Below, one piece after another: positions 45,928 through 55,306 of a stretch of 64,000 nucleotides of DNA. Each line of letters starts with the position of its first letter. Position 1 is the first letter of the stretch. This DNA is from Vibrio ouci (GTDB lineage Bacteria > Pseudomonadota > Gammaproteobacteria > Enterobacterales > Vibrionaceae): contig NZ_SATR01000016.1 of assembly GCF_004551525.1 (NCBI RefSeq), positions 44,841-108,840 of the forward strand, in the 5' to 3' direction. The notes beneath the pieces are model-generated. The model was not told the DNA's origin, searched no databases, and was given only the letters and a program-made list of their open reading frames with translations. Both the position numbers and the translations under genes were made by a program.

Positions 45928-47631
45928 ATGAAAAAGGTAAGCGTCTTAACCGCTGCACTTTCGTTAGCGGCCACGTCGTCCAGTTGGGCGACGATGAACA
46001 TACAACCCGATCCACAAAACCCGACAGGGTACGTGATTGCTCGGTCTGATGTTCAGGCGGTAGAAAGTCAGAAAACTGCTGACCCTATGTATCAAATCTG
46101 GTCTCAAGCACTGCGTACGGCCCCAAACAGCGTTGTTGAGGCGATCGATTCTGGCCTTGCAACAAACCCTGAAAACGTCCAGCGAGCAGAGCGAGTATTT
46201 CCTCGTTCAGAGTGGGATTTTCTAACCGGTATGGCGGCGCCAGAGTACACCTACACACGTTTCTTAAGAGCGATTGGTAAATTCCCTGCGTTCTGTGCTG
46301 AATATACTGATGGCCGCGATTCTGATGCGATCTGTAAGCGCTCTATTGTCACTGCGTTTGCGCACTTTGCTCAAGAGACCGGTGGTCATATCGCGATAGA
46401 TAATACCTCGGACAACCCACTAGGACTGGAAGAGTGGCAACAAGCGTTAGTACACGTGCGTGAAATGGGCTGGTCAGAAGGGCAAGAAGGTTACACCACA
46501 GGTTGTGGCCAGAATGATTGGCAGAATAAAAAGTGGCCATGTGCGGCGGGACAAGGCTATTTTGGCCGTGGTGCAAAACAGCTCTCTTACCACTTTAACT
46601 ACGGTGCATTCTCTGAGGTCATGTTTGATGGCGACGCGTCAGTCTTGCTTAATAACCCAGGTTTAGTTGCGGACTCATGGTTAAACCTTGCGTCTGCTAT
46701 CTGGTTCTTCTTAACGCCGCAGGCACCTAAACCAGCTATGTTGCATGTGATCGACAAAACATGGTCACCTTCTCAGCGTGAAATTGATGCTGGCATTGGT
46801 TACGGCTTTGGTACCACAATCAATATTATCAACGGTGGTATCGAGTGTGGTGAGCAAAACAAAGATAAGGGTCAGCCAGTCAACCGCATTCGTTACTGGG
46901 AAGGGTTATCTTCGCACTATCAAATCCCACTTGATGCGGACGAGAAGAATACCTGTTGGCAGCAAACACCTTACGGTAGTTTAAACCTAAATGGCGCAAC
47001 AGATGTGCTTTACACCAACTGGGATGGTAACTGGAAGTACTATGCTGACCGTCCGGGAGGTTACTCATTTGAGTGTGAGCTGGTGGGTTTCCAAACGGCT
47101 TACTCAGCTTTGGTTCCGGGTGATTACGAGAAGTGTGTGACCAACTTCTATGGTTCTCACTCAAGCTGGCCTGAAGTACGTATCGTTGACAAGCTTGATC
47201 CAGTTGACCCAGGCACAGGTCCGGGAACAGGCACAGATTGGGACGCAAATAAGGTCTATAACTCGGGTGATCAAGTGACATATAAAGGCGCGACGTATCA
47301 AGCGAAGTGGTGGACTCAAGGTGATGACCCTGCTCTTGGTGGACCGTGGGAATTAGTCTCAGGTACGCCGACTGAACCAGCGCCTGAGCCTACTCCTGAT
47401 CCAACACCAGATCCGACGCCGGACCCAACTCCAACACCGGATCCTGAACCAACGCCAGACCCAACACCGGTTCCAGATAGCTTTATTCAATGGGAGCCAG
47501 GGGTAACTCAGGCTGCAGATGGTGATAAAGTGACTTATAACGGTAAGTGCTTTATTGCCAAAAATGGTCCAGGAGTGTGGGAATCACCTGTTCAATCGAA
47601 CTGGTTCTGGGATGAAATCTCCTGTCAGTAA
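45928..47631 (+). CDS. Secreted GH19 chitinase with two carbohydrate-binding modules
   Basis: A 567-aa extracellular chitinase. A signal peptide ([21 protein letters not shown], cut near 21) precedes a family 19 catalytic domain (about 50-420). The catalytic acid is probably Glu150 in [10 protein letters not shown], and [17 protein letters not shown] (about 210-226) lines the cleft. A CBM5/12-type module (about 432-475; [19 protein letters not shown]) follows. Then comes a Pro-Thr-Asp linker of repeated PTPDP units and a second small module (about 518-567; [19 protein letters not shown]). AAGGAA lies 7 nt before the ATG. It suggests growth on chitin. Confidence 0.93.
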   Translation: MKKVSVLTAALSLAATSSSWATMNIQPDPQNPTGYVIARSDVQAVESQKTADPMYQIWSQALRTAPNSVVEAIDSGLATNPENVQRAERVFPRSEWDFLTGMAAPEYTYTRFLRAIGKFPAFCAEYTDGRDSDAICKRSIVTAFAHFAQETGGHIAIDNTSDNPLGLEEWQQALVHVREMGWSEGQEGYTTGCGQNDWQNKKWPCAAGQGYFGRGAKQLSYHFNYGAFSEVMFDGDASVLLNNPGLVADSWLNLASAIWFFLTPQAPKPAMLHVIDKTWSPSQREIDAGIGYGFGTTINIINGGIECGEQNKDKGQPVNRIRYWEGLSSHYQIPLDADEKNTCWQQTPYGSLNLNGATDVLYTNWDGNWKYYADRPGGYSFECELVGFQTAYSALVPGDYEKCVTNFYGSHSSWPEVRIVDKLDPVDPGTGPGTGTDWDANKVYNSGDQVTYKGATYQAKWWTQGDDPALGGPWELVSGTPTEPAPEPTPDPTPDPTPDPTPTPDPEPTPDPTPVPDSFIQWEPGVTQAADGDKVTYNGKCFIAKNGPGVWESPVQSNWFWDEISCQ

Positions 47632-47683
47632 TACAGCAGCTAAGTCTGATTTAATATCGGCGTAGCCCTGCGGTAACTCATCT

Positions 47684-47721
47684 GCCGCTTAAGACATTCA
47701 TCGTTCTTAAGCGGCTTTTTT
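47684..47721 (+). terminator. Terminator of the chitinase gene
   Basis: GCCGCTTAAGA (47684-47694) pairs exactly with TCTTAAGCGGC (47705-47715) across a 10-nt loop, then TTTTTT. The remaining roughly 200 bp to satP hold no other recognised feature. Confidence 0.92.
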
Positions 47722-47922
47722 GTTTCTGCCGTATGGGTTTTTGTGCCTGTAGAGCTAGGGGCAAATGGTCGGTGCATTCAGTGTCTGAATGATAAGTAAC
47801 TCTTTATAGTTAACCATGCGATTTACGAAATCTTAGATTGCAAATCCTTGATCTATCTTTTTTCATTCACGCCACTAAAATCTGCGCGTAAATTTTATTA
47901 ACTTTTTTTAAAGGTGCGCAAA

Positions 47923-48516
47923 ATGTCAACAAAACTGGCAAACCCGGCTCCACTGGGCCTAATGGGTTTCGGTATGACGACCATCCTGCTAAACATCCAC
48001 AACGCAGGCTTTTTCCCAATGGATTCTATGATTCTAGCAATGGGTATCTTTTATGGTGGTCTTAGCCAAGTACTTGTTGGCATGATGTGTTTCAAACGTG
48101 GTGATACGTTTGGTACTACAGCGTTCACTTCATACGGTCTATTTTGGCTAACACTGGTTGGTTTGATCGTGATGCCTTACATGGGTCTACCAGCAAGCCC
48201 AGCAAGCTTCATGGGTTGGTACCTTGCGCTATGGGGCATCTTCACAGGCTTTATGTTCGTTGGCTCTCTATGCTACCCAGTAGCGAAACAAGTGGTATTT
48301 GGTTCACTAACGATCCTATTCTTCCTACTTGCGGCACGTGACTTCACTGGTAGCCACCTGATTGGCACAATCGCTGGTCTAGAAGGTATCTTCTGTGGCG
48401 CAAGCGCAATCTACTTTGCGATGGCTCAAGTTCTTAACAACGAATACGGCCGTACAATCCTGCCAATCGGTGAGAAGAAATCAGCTCAAGTTGAACTAGA
48501 GCAAGTTGCCGCTTAA
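47923..48516 (+). CDS. satP: Acetate/succinate uptake transporter SatP-like (GPR1/FUN34/YaaH)
   Basis: A 197-aa six-helix membrane protein of the AceTr family that moves acetate or succinate with protons. It has the family motif NPAPLGLMGFGMTTILLNIH close to the N-terminus and the second signature FGTTAFTSYGLFWLTLV. ATG 47923 follows AAAGG by 8 nt. A GTG at 47914 would overlap that ribosome site. It stands alone between terminators. Confidence 0.9.
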   Translation: MSTKLANPAPLGLMGFGMTTILLNIHNAGFFPMDSMILAMGIFYGGLSQVLVGMMCFKRGDTFGTTAFTSYGLFWLTLVGLIVMPYMGLPASPASFMGWYLALWGIFTGFMFVGSLCYPVAKQVVFGSLTILFFLLAARDFTGSHLIGTIAGLEGIFCGASAIYFAMAQVLNNEYGRTILPIGEKKSAQVELEQVAA

Positions 48517-48582
48517 TTGAATTTAAAATTTAGTTGTCGAATCGCCTGAAGTACGACAACTGATATTGGGAACCTTAATACG

Positions 48583-48613
48583 AAAGGGGTTAGCATTTGC
48601 TAACCCCTTTTTC
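48583..48613. terminator. Bidirectional terminator between satP and the alanine carrier
   Basis: AAAGGGGTTAGC (48583-48594), loop ATTT, GCTAACCCCTTT (48599-48610), then TTC on the plus strand. It lies between convergent genes and can serve both. Confidence 0.88.
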
Positions 48614-48646
48614 TTACCACTGCTTTTTATCTATAGCTTATCGCTA

Positions 48647-50185
48647 TTAGGTTGAAGGTTGTTCAACCGGTTTAGAATCTAGTTCTGATTCTGGCTCTTT
48701 ACCTGTCTTACGACGGTACTTCTCTTCCCAGTAGTCAGCGCCTTTGATACCAAGTTTCACTGGGTTAAATGTGTACTCAGTGACACCTTTTCTTTGTTGC
48801 TCTTCGTAATCATGCAGCGCTTTTAGTGCTGGCTTAGACATGAAGAAGATAATCAAGATGCCGACGATGTTTAGCCACGCCATTAGGCCTACACCCACAT
48901 CACCCATTGCCCATGCAAGGTTTGCGGTCTTAACTGTACCGTAGAACACAACTGCGATTAATGCGACTTTTAGTAGGAACATTAGGCCGTTAACTTTGAA
49001 GGTACGACGGATATACGCAATATTTGTCTCTGCGATGTAGTAGTACGCAAGAATGGTAGTGAATGCGAAGAAGAACAGCGCAACAGCGATGAACGGCTTA
49101 CCAATGCCCGGTAGCGCACTTTCGATAGCCATCTGCGTAAAGACTGGACCATTTGCTGCGATATCAGCCGCTACGTTCTGCACTAGGAAACCTTCAGCGC
49201 CATGAACGTTGTATGCACCAGTGATGATGATCATAAATGCGGTTGCTGAACATACTAGTAGCGTATCAATGTAGATAGAGAATGACTGTACCAGACCTTG
49301 CTGCGCTGGGTGATCAACACTTGCTGCTGCCGCTGCGTGAGGACCTGTACCTTGACCTGCTTCGTTAGAGTAAACACCACGTTTAACACCCCAACCGATT
49401 GCAGCACCAACACCCGCCATCGGAGTGAATGCGTCGCCAACGATCATTGCGAATACGCGTGGCACTTCACCGATGTTTAGTAGGACGATGATGAACGCTG
49501 TTACGATGTAAGCAAGCGCCATGAAAGGAACAACAATCTGAGTGAAGTTTGCGATACGCTTAACGCCACCAAAGATGATGAACGCAAGAATCACAGCAAT
49601 GATTGTACCTGTTAGGATTTTAGCGAAGCTGAATGTACCGATTGCAGTCTCAATCATTGCGCCAGAACCGAATGCCGCTTCTACTGCGTTACCAATACTG
49701 TTTGATTGAACGCCCGGTAGTAAGAAACCACAAGCAAAGATAGTCGCGATAGCAAAGATCCATGCGTACCACTTTTGACCCATTGCTTTTTCAATGTAGT
49801 AAGCAGGGCCGCCACGGAACTCGCCGTTGTCTTCTTCTTTGTAAATCTGCGCCAGCGTTGATTCTGCGTATGCCGTCGCCGCGCCGAAGAAGGCTACCAC
49901 CCACATCCAGAATACTGCACCTGGACCACCGAAACCGATCGCCGCTGCAACACCTGCGATGTTACCTGTACCTACACGACCAGATAGCGATACCGCTAAT
50001 GCCTGGAACGATGAAATACCCTTTGATGAGCTTTTACCTGATAGAAGTAGACGCCACATTTCAGTGAAGTGACGGATTTGAACAAATCGTGTCATGACTG
50101 AGTAGAACAGACCTGCGCCCAAGCAAAGGTAAATCAATACCGGGCTCCAGATGATTCCATTCAAAAAATCAACAATTGACTGCAT
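48647..50185 (-). CDS. Sodium:alanine (AGCS-family) symporter
   Basis: A 512-aa inner-membrane carrier of the alanine or glycine:cation symporter family. The signature SLSGRVGTGNIAGVAAAIG lies near residue 70. GAVFWMWVVAFFGAATAYAE, GWGVKRGVYSNEAGQGTGPH and a dozen hydrophobic segments follow. The tail is hydrophilic. It is downstream of dadA on the same strand, which suggests import of D- or L-alanine for catabolism. The 292-bp gap with an inverted repeat suggests its own promoter. Confidence 0.92.
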   Translation of the reverse strand: MQSIVDFLNGIIWSPVLIYLCLGAGLFYSVMTRFVQIRHFTEMWRLLLSGKSSSKGISSFQALAVSLSGRVGTGNIAGVAAAIGFGGPGAVFWMWVVAFFGAATAYAESTLAQIYKEEDNGEFRGGPAYYIEKAMGQKWYAWIFAIATIFACGFLLPGVQSNSIGNAVEAAFGSGAMIETAIGTFSFAKILTGTIIAVILAFIIFGGVKRIANFTQIVVPFMALAYIVTAFIIVLLNIGEVPRVFAMIVGDAFTPMAGVGAAIGWGVKRGVYSNEAGQGTGPHAAAAASVDHPAQQGLVQSFSIYIDTLLVCSATAFMIIITGAYNVHGAEGFLVQNVAADIAANGPVFTQMAIESALPGIGKPFIAVALFFFAFTTILAYYYIAETNIAYIRRTFKVNGLMFLLKVALIAVVFYGTVKTANLAWAMGDVGVGLMAWLNIVGILIIFFMSKPALKALHDYEEQQRKGVTEYTFNPVKLGIKGADYWEEKYRRKTGKEPESELDSKPVEQPST

Positions 50186-50286
50186 AAGAAGTTTCCCTGT
50201 TTGTTTTGTAATGGTTGTTTTCTGAGTAGGATATTACCCTGCTTGTAATTTAATTGTTAATTTACTTGTCTTTTGATGTTATTGAG

Positions 50287-50302
50287 CGTGATCTGAAACA
50301 CA
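50287..50302 (-). promoter_or_regulatory. Weak CRP-like site upstream of the alanine carrier
   Basis: CGTGATCTGAAACACA resembles TGTGA-N6-TCACA at 8 of 10 core positions. It lies about 100 bp before the carrier start. A match of this quality can occur by chance. Confidence 0.25.
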
Positions 50303-50382
50303 AAGTGCTAAAAAATTGTTAAAAAACTAGAGTAAGAGTTCTTAAAGGCGAGAGTTGACTGAGTATCTGATGTATTGAGTGC

Positions 50383-50419
50383 CATTTGTGGTGTTTTATA
50401 TTCATAAAAACCACAAATG
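50383..50419. repeat. 16-bp inverted repeat between dadA and the alanine carrier
   Basis: CATTTGTGGT-G-TTTTAT (50383-50399) pairs with ATAAAAACCACAAATG (50404-50419), with one bulged G and a 4-nt loop. No U-tract follows on the minus strand. It may be a weak dadA terminator, an operator or a transcript-processing hairpin. Confidence 0.55.
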
Positions 50420-50477
50420 ACGTATTTGTATATATTTTGTTTATGAGAGATATATGAGTGAATTGTATCGTGAGTGG

Positions 50478-51728
50478 CTATTGATAGCGTTCGACACTCA
50501 GCTCAGAAAATGACTTATGACCTTGAGTAGCAATGATCTCGGTCAGAATGTTGGCTGAACCACAAGCCATGGTCCAACCGAGCGTGCCATGGCCCGTATT
50601 GGTATACAGATTAGAAAACGAGGTTTGTCCTATGATCGGTGTGCCATCTGGCGTCATTGGACGAAAGCCACTCCAGTAGTCAGCTTGGCTGAAATCGACG
50701 CCCTTAGGGAAGAGCTGACGGACAACATGATTGAGTGTCGCTAACCTCTTGTCTGGCAAGCTAGGATCAAACCCCGCGAGCTCGGCGGTGCCTGCGACTC
50801 GAATACGCTGATCAAATCGAGTCACTGCGACTTTATACGTTTCGTCCATAATCGTGGAGTGAGGGGCATGGGCCTCGTCAACAACCGGCAGGGTTAATGA
50901 GTAGCCTTTAACCGGATAAACGGGAATATCGATACCAAGAGGCTGCAGAAGGTGCTTAGAGTAGCTTCCCAGAGCCATGACATAGCTATCGGCTTCAATG
51001 ATGCCTTGTGATGTTTTAACGCCACAAACACGTTTATTGTCAGTGAGTAACTGCTCAACCTCGGTATTAAACATAAATTGCACGCCTGCTTGTTCAGCCA
51101 TACTTTGCAATTGTTGGCAAAACAGGTAGCAGTCGCCCGTTTCGTCATCGGGCAAATAGAGTCCGCCGACAAGATTGCCTTGCATGTTTGATAACCCAGG
51201 CTCTTGAGTTAAACATTCTTCAGGCGACATTAATTGGTAGCGGGTATCGCTTTCTTCTAGCAGGGCGATATCTTTTTTGAGCGCCGTAAGCTGAGTCTGT
51301 TTGCGAAATATTTGCAGCGTGCCTTGGGTCTTGCCTTGGTAGTTCAATTGATGCTTGTGATTTAACTCTGCTAAACACTCTCGACTGCGATTGGCGATGG
51401 TCAGCATTCGTGCCTTATTGATTCGGTATTTATCAAGTTGGCAATTCGCGAGCATTCTGGTTGCCCAACCGACTAATTCTGGACTTAGGTTTGGCTTAAT
51501 TTTTAGCGGAGCATGTTGCTCAAAGAGCCACTTTATTGCTTTGGTCGGAATACCGGGCGCTGCCCATGGGGAAGAGTAGCCATAGGAGATTTGACCTGCA
51601 TTGGCAAAGCTTGTCTCTTCGGCGGATCTGGCTTGTCTGTCGATAACCGTTACTTCAAACCCCGCTTGAGATAAATACCATGCGCTGGTTAGCCCTACGA
51701 CACCACTTCCTAAAACAACGACTTTCAC
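50478..51728 (-). CDS. dadA: D-amino acid dehydrogenase DadA
   Basis: A FAD-dependent, membrane-associated dehydrogenase that deaminates D-alanine and other D-amino acids to keto acids, passing electrons to the respiratory chain. The 416 residues begin with the Rossmann motif VVLGSGVVGLTSAWYLSQAG. Then come SFANAGQISYGYSSPWAAPG, VYPVKGYSLTLP, the substrate-loop segment YWSGFRPMTPDGTPIIGQTS and the C-terminal NTGHGTLGWTMACGSA. It diverges from a LysR gene over 104 bp. Confidence 0.95.
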   Translation of the reverse strand: MKVVVLGSGVVGLTSAWYLSQAGFEVTVIDRQARSAEETSFANAGQISYGYSSPWAAPGIPTKAIKWLFEQHAPLKIKPNLSPELVGWATRMLANCQLDKYRINKARMLTIANRSRECLAELNHKHQLNYQGKTQGTLQIFRKQTQLTALKKDIALLEESDTRYQLMSPEECLTQEPGLSNMQGNLVGGLYLPDDETGDCYLFCQQLQSMAEQAGVQFMFNTEVEQLLTDNKRVCGVKTSQGIIEADSYVMALGSYSKHLLQPLGIDIPVYPVKGYSLTLPVVDEAHAPHSTIMDETYKVAVTRFDQRIRVAGTAELAGFDPSLPDKRLATLNHVVRQLFPKGVDFSQADYWSGFRPMTPDGTPIIGQTSFSNLYTNTGHGTLGWTMACGSANILTEIIATQGHKSFSELSVERYQ

Positions 51729-51832
51729 GTTTGATTCTCACACTATTAAATTTTGCTTAGCATCGGTAATTTACATTCGTTTAACAATCGATAAGAATTG
51801 ATGTTAGGTTTTAGTTTTTTTAAAGGCTCGTT

Positions 51833-52720
51833 ATGAAATCAGCCATTCTGCAAGGGGTGAACCTAGTCTGTATCGTCGCCCGTCACCAAAGCTTAACCAG
51901 CGCCGCGAAAGAGCTGAGCTTAACCGTTGGGGCGGTAAGTCAGCAGTTGCAACAGATAGAAGATAAGCTTGGTTTTTCGGTATTTGAGCGTCATGCTCGC
52001 GGCATACGATTGACAGAGCAGGGCAGTAAGCTAGTCGAATCAACCAGTCATCACTTAGCGGCAATTGAAGAGAATGTTTTCCAGCTGACTCATGTGTCTG
52101 AGCGCAAGCAGATCCGATTAAAACTGACGCCATCTTTTGCTTTTAAATGGCTTGTCCCTCGCTTGGATAAATTCCACAAACTCTACCCTGATGTGCAAAT
52201 ACATACCTTTGCTGAAGGGGCGTTGGTTGATAGTGACAACCGCAACTTTGATATCGCGATTGACTATGGGCCGATACCTTACAAGTACCAAACTGCAGAG
52301 TTGCTGATGGCTGAGTCTTTGATACCGGTAATGAGCCCCAGCTATCAACAATCTCATCCAGTGCAATTAGACAACGCCAGTTGGAGAGAGGTCGTGCTGC
52401 TGCATGATGTGATGCCATGGGCCAGCGCGGCGAAAGATCATGAATGGCACTATTGGGCTAAGCAGCAACGGTTGAGTTTTGAGACTAACCAAGGCCATTT
52501 CTTTAATCGTACCGATATGGCGATGTCTGCGGCAGAGGCTGGGGTGGGTATTGCGCTTGCCCGAACTGCACTACTGAGTAATGAGCTAAAAGAAGGGCGC
52601 TTAGTGGCCCCGTTTGCGGCCATCTCGGCCAATGCAGGCTACTTTGTTTTAACCCATACCGATAACCCTTATACGCGCTTATTTAAAAATTGGTTGAGAG
52701 AACAAGTTGTTATTGATTAA
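51833..52720 (+). CDS. LysR-family regulator divergent from dadA
   Basis: A 295-aa LysR protein of the GcvA-like branch. The DNA-binding domain (about 8-66) contains SLTSAAKELSLTVGAVSQQL and GFSVFERHARGIRLTEQGSK, and the effector domain starts near 92. Position opposite dadA makes it the likely regulator of D-amino-acid use. The 104-bp gap is AT-rich without an obvious perfect T-N11-A palindrome. Confidence 0.9.
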   Translation: MKSAILQGVNLVCIVARHQSLTSAAKELSLTVGAVSQQLQQIEDKLGFSVFERHARGIRLTEQGSKLVESTSHHLAAIEENVFQLTHVSERKQIRLKLTPSFAFKWLVPRLDKFHKLYPDVQIHTFAEGALVDSDNRNFDIAIDYGPIPYKYQTAELLMAESLIPVMSPSYQQSHPVQLDNASWREVVLLHDVMPWASAAKDHEWHYWAKQQRLSFETNQGHFFNRTDMAMSAAEAGVGIALARTALLSNELKEGRLVAPFAAISANAGYFVLTHTDNPYTRLFKNWLREQVVID

Positions 52721-52819
52721 TTTGTAAATATCAATGGCGTGCCCATATGCACCCACTACACTTAGTAGTGAGCTTGATTCTGCCTTAATCAAATCAAGCG
52801 AATGTAGGGGCAGCGCATT

Positions 52820-53797
52820 ATGGAATCTCATCAAGGCCGATGCAGCTATCAAAACCCTGATGGCTGGTGCTGCGATCAACCTAGTGGTGAGTCAGGACTC
52901 TGTTACTGGCATGATCCAAAAGTCGATAAAAGCAAAGATGATATAAAAGACAAGGTTGAGCAATGGGCCGCAGCAGGTAAACCTTTAGACGGATTTCAGT
53001 TGGCAAGAACAAATCTAGAAGATCTCAATTTAGTAAACCGCGGCAGTAAAAAAGGTTATCTATGTCGAGACGTAGACTTCTATCGAGCAAATTTAACCGA
53101 TGCTCATTTTTTTGGCTTAGATTTACGTGGCTCATCTTTAATGAAAGCCAAGCTAATTGGTGCGAACTTACATTGCGCCAAGTTAGATAATTGCAATTTG
53201 CTTGGCGCTTCGCTCTCTCGCGCTAAGTTGGAGAACATTGAGTGGGGAGGTGACCTCAAGCAAGAAAGGGCAGCGAGACGTGCGATTCGGGGTCATAAAT
53301 GCAAAGAATCGGTGATGTATTGCCAAGAAGCGGAAGAGGTGTGTCGAAACATCCGCAAACAATGCGAGAAGCAAGGTTTGTTTGAAATGGCCGGCGATTT
53401 CTTTAAACGAGAAATGCGTTTCCGCCGTTATCAAATGCCGCTGTTTAGTATTAAGCGCGGGATCTCAAAGCTGGTGGACGTATTTTGTGGCTATGGGGAA
53501 GACCCAATTCGTGTGGTCGGCTTTTCGATTTTTTTAATTTTGGTCTGCGCGCTGGCTTACTTCTTTTTAGACACCACTGGCGCACACCCGATTTATGAGG
53601 GAGTGAGTGGTTGGAAGTTTTACGCGTTAGAGTTTCTTAACTCGCTCTATTTCAGTGTCGTGACTTTCACCACCTTGGGCTACGGAGATATATCCCCCGT
53701 AGGGTTAGCGAGGTTTATCGCTGCCTGCGAAGCGTTCTTAGGCAGCTTTACCATGGCGCTGTTTGTGGTGGTCTTTGTTAAGAAAATGACCCGCTGA
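52820..53797 (+). CDS. Pentapeptide-repeat / two-helix K+ channel fusion with N-terminal Cys cluster
   Basis: A 325-aa protein of three parts. Residues 8-31 hold a Cys/His cluster (C8, C17, C18, C28, H31) that could bind zinc. Residues 60-140 contain about ten pentapeptides of the A(D/N)LXX type (VDFYRANLTDAHFFGLDLRG and onwards), forming a right-handed quadrilateral helix. A basic linker follows, then a potassium-channel pore: helix 232-250, selectivity filter TTLGYGD (284-290), helix 297-320. A gated channel with a cytoplasmic beta-helix sensor is inferred. GGGG lies upstream of the ATG. Confidence 0.88.
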   Translation: MESHQGRCSYQNPDGWCCDQPSGESGLCYWHDPKVDKSKDDIKDKVEQWAAAGKPLDGFQLARTNLEDLNLVNRGSKKGYLCRDVDFYRANLTDAHFFGLDLRGSSLMKAKLIGANLHCAKLDNCNLLGASLSRAKLENIEWGGDLKQERAARRAIRGHKCKESVMYCQEAEEVCRNIRKQCEKQGLFEMAGDFFKREMRFRRYQMPLFSIKRGISKLVDVFCGYGEDPIRVVGFSIFLILVCALAYFFLDTTGAHPIYEGVSGWKFYALEFLNSLYFSVVTFTTLGYGDISPVGLARFIAACEAFLGSFTMALFVVVFVKKMTR

Positions 53798-53811
53798 GTT
53801 AAGGTTGCGGG

Positions 53812-54348
53812 TTATTTAAAGCCGCTGGCCAACCAATCAGAGAGAATGATTTGATCGTCTTTGTATTGGTTAGAAAAGTGCTCAATCAGCGCCGCCAAGT
53901 GCTGGCCATTGTCACACATGGTTTGTGCGACTAAATCTTCCGAGACAACAATCGCGTCGCCTTGCGGGGAGGCGTGAGTCTCAATACTGACCGGAATAAT
54001 AAACTTACGCTCACTGGCTAAGTGATGTTGTTTTAACTCGTTTGCCTGTTGGTGTAGCGCAGCCAACACCTCAGGCTGATAGTCACTCGCTTTACAGCCA
54101 ACCGCGACAACAAACACCAACCCACGGTACAAAATAATCACTGAGCTGACCGAAGTGGTGGCCTGATTAGTAAACTCAAGAATAACGTCACCAGCTAAGT
54201 GCGGCAGTTGCTCGATTTGCTGCTTCAATAACTCAATTGTCGCTGACCATTGGCTGTTTTGCTCTGATGGGAATGGCGTCAATATGGATGATGTGTCGGT
54301 TTGGGTAAACTGCAAAATAGGTGCAGCGTAGAGAGTGCTCGCGGTCAT
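53812..54348 (-). CDS. Short relative of the DUF2075 N-terminal nuclease-like domain (hypothetical)
   Basis: A 178-aa protein. From memory of the DUF2075 family (N-terminal PD-(D/E)XK-like domain plus C-terminal P-loop helicase-like domain), the start TASTLYAAPILQFTQTDTSS, LLKQQIEQLPHLAGDVILEF and the later IIPVSIETHAS line up with its N-terminal domain. The expected IPRMGKRxD segment reads TNQATTSVSS and the ExK-like FKVG reads AVGC, so the active site is gone. It stops where the helicase part should begin. It is either a decayed remnant or a re-purposed single domain. Confidence 0.6.
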   Translation of the reverse strand: MTASTLYAAPILQFTQTDTSSILTPFPSEQNSQWSATIELLKQQIEQLPHLAGDVILEFTNQATTSVSSVIILYRGLVFVVAVGCKASDYQPEVLAALHQQANELKQHHLASERKFIIPVSIETHASPQGDAIVVSEDLVAQTMCDNGQHLAALIEHFSNQYKDDQIILSDWLASGFK

Positions 54349-54457
54349 GATACTTTATTGGAAGATGGAGATATCACAGAGGCTAGCGGAGAAGAGGCAG
54401 TGGAGCTAGAAGTTACGCTAAATAGTTTGAACCAGTTGGCGCAGTATCAAGGATTAG

Positions 54458-54495
54458 ATAAGAAAAAGGTTACCAAATCAGCGATCTGGTAACCT
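54458..54495 (-). terminator. Terminator of the DUF3581 gene
   Basis: AGGTTACCA (54467-54475) pairs with TGGTAACCT (54487-54495). On the minus strand it is followed by TTTTCTTATC. Confidence 0.85.
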
Positions 54496-54503
54496 AAATT
54501 TTA

Positions 54504-55241
54504 TTATGCTGCAGTAGCAAATTCCGCTAAGAAAGCATCTTTACGAGCGTTGAAGCGCTCGACTAAATCATCAACAGCCGCTTGGTCGTAAGGTTTTAGA
54601 CCGCTTGCTACCATGCGCTTTAAGCCTTTACCGACGATCTCGCCATTCTCTTTGAAGTCGAAGTTTAGCGTTACAAGACCACGCTTACCTTCTACGTCGA
54701 ATGTTGCTCCAGCAAACACGACTTCAGGATGGGTTAGGTCTAAACGAGAGAACTCCACTTCCATGCTTTCGTAGATCACTAATGGGCGCTGGCAGTTGAT
54801 CATCATCTGCTGCTCTTCCATTAGCGGAACCATGATGTGTGGGAAGTTCATACCAGAGAACTGAACGTAGCTTGTTACGACGTGTTCAATGAACGCTGGG
54901 TTGTTGCTGACTTCGCCTTCACGCGACATGTGTAAGTACTCTTTCGCATTAGCATCGACTAACGCACTTTCTTTAGCACACTTATTTTCAACTGATAGAG
55001 ATACGCTATCGCTCACCATACCCGAGAAATCAAAACGCATTTTTTGGCTGATGCCTTCTTTGCTTAGTAGAACAGCAAAAAGTAGATCACCTGGCACACA
55101 GAAGCGTTTGCTATCTTCATCGTGGATAGGGTTAAAGTCTCCCGCTACCTTTTTAGCAAAGTGACTTGCTTGTTGGCGAGTGAACTGGAACTGATTGTTA
55201 TCTTGTGAAAAATAAGGTGTAAGAAACATACTTTTATTCAT
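54504..55241 (-). CDS. DUF3581 protein (hotdog/MaoC-like)
   Basis: A 245-aa protein recognised as DUF3581, a family of marine gammaproteobacteria. The N-terminal half has a hydratase-like motif FAKKVAGDFNPIHDEDSKRF, which resembles the GDxNPIH motif of MaoC/R-hydratases, so a hotdog fold is likely. VTLNFDFKENGEIVGKGLKR lies near the end. Enzymatic activity is unknown. ATG 55241 (MNKSMFLTPYFSQDN) fits the family start better than the longer in-frame options reaching 55307. Confidence 0.82.
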   Translation of the reverse strand: MNKSMFLTPYFSQDNNQFQFTRQQASHFAKKVAGDFNPIHDEDSKRFCVPGDLLFAVLLSKEGISQKMRFDFSGMVSDSVSLSVENKCAKESALVDANAKEYLHMSREGEVSNNPAFIEHVVTSYVQFSGMNFPHIMVPLMEEQQMMINCQRPLVIYESMEVEFSRLDLTHPEVVFAGATFDVEGKRGLVTLNFDFKENGEIVGKGLKRMVASGLKPYDQAAVDDLVERFNARKDAFLAEFATAA

Positions 55242-55306
55242 GTGGCTATAACTGCCGCGCAGTATACATGAAGCTATGCTATTAAATGGTCTATCCAGAT
55301 GAATCA

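Noticed and set aside
45765..46001. Open frame on the minus strand before the chitinase gene
   Set aside because: It overlaps the NhaC-like gene terminator and the chitinase start on the opposite strand, has no ribosome site and is not protein-like.
54301..54492. Open frame on the plus strand between the DUF2075-like and DUF3581 genes
   Set aside because: It overlaps the start of the minus-strand gene and runs through a terminator stem. Codon pattern and start context are poor.
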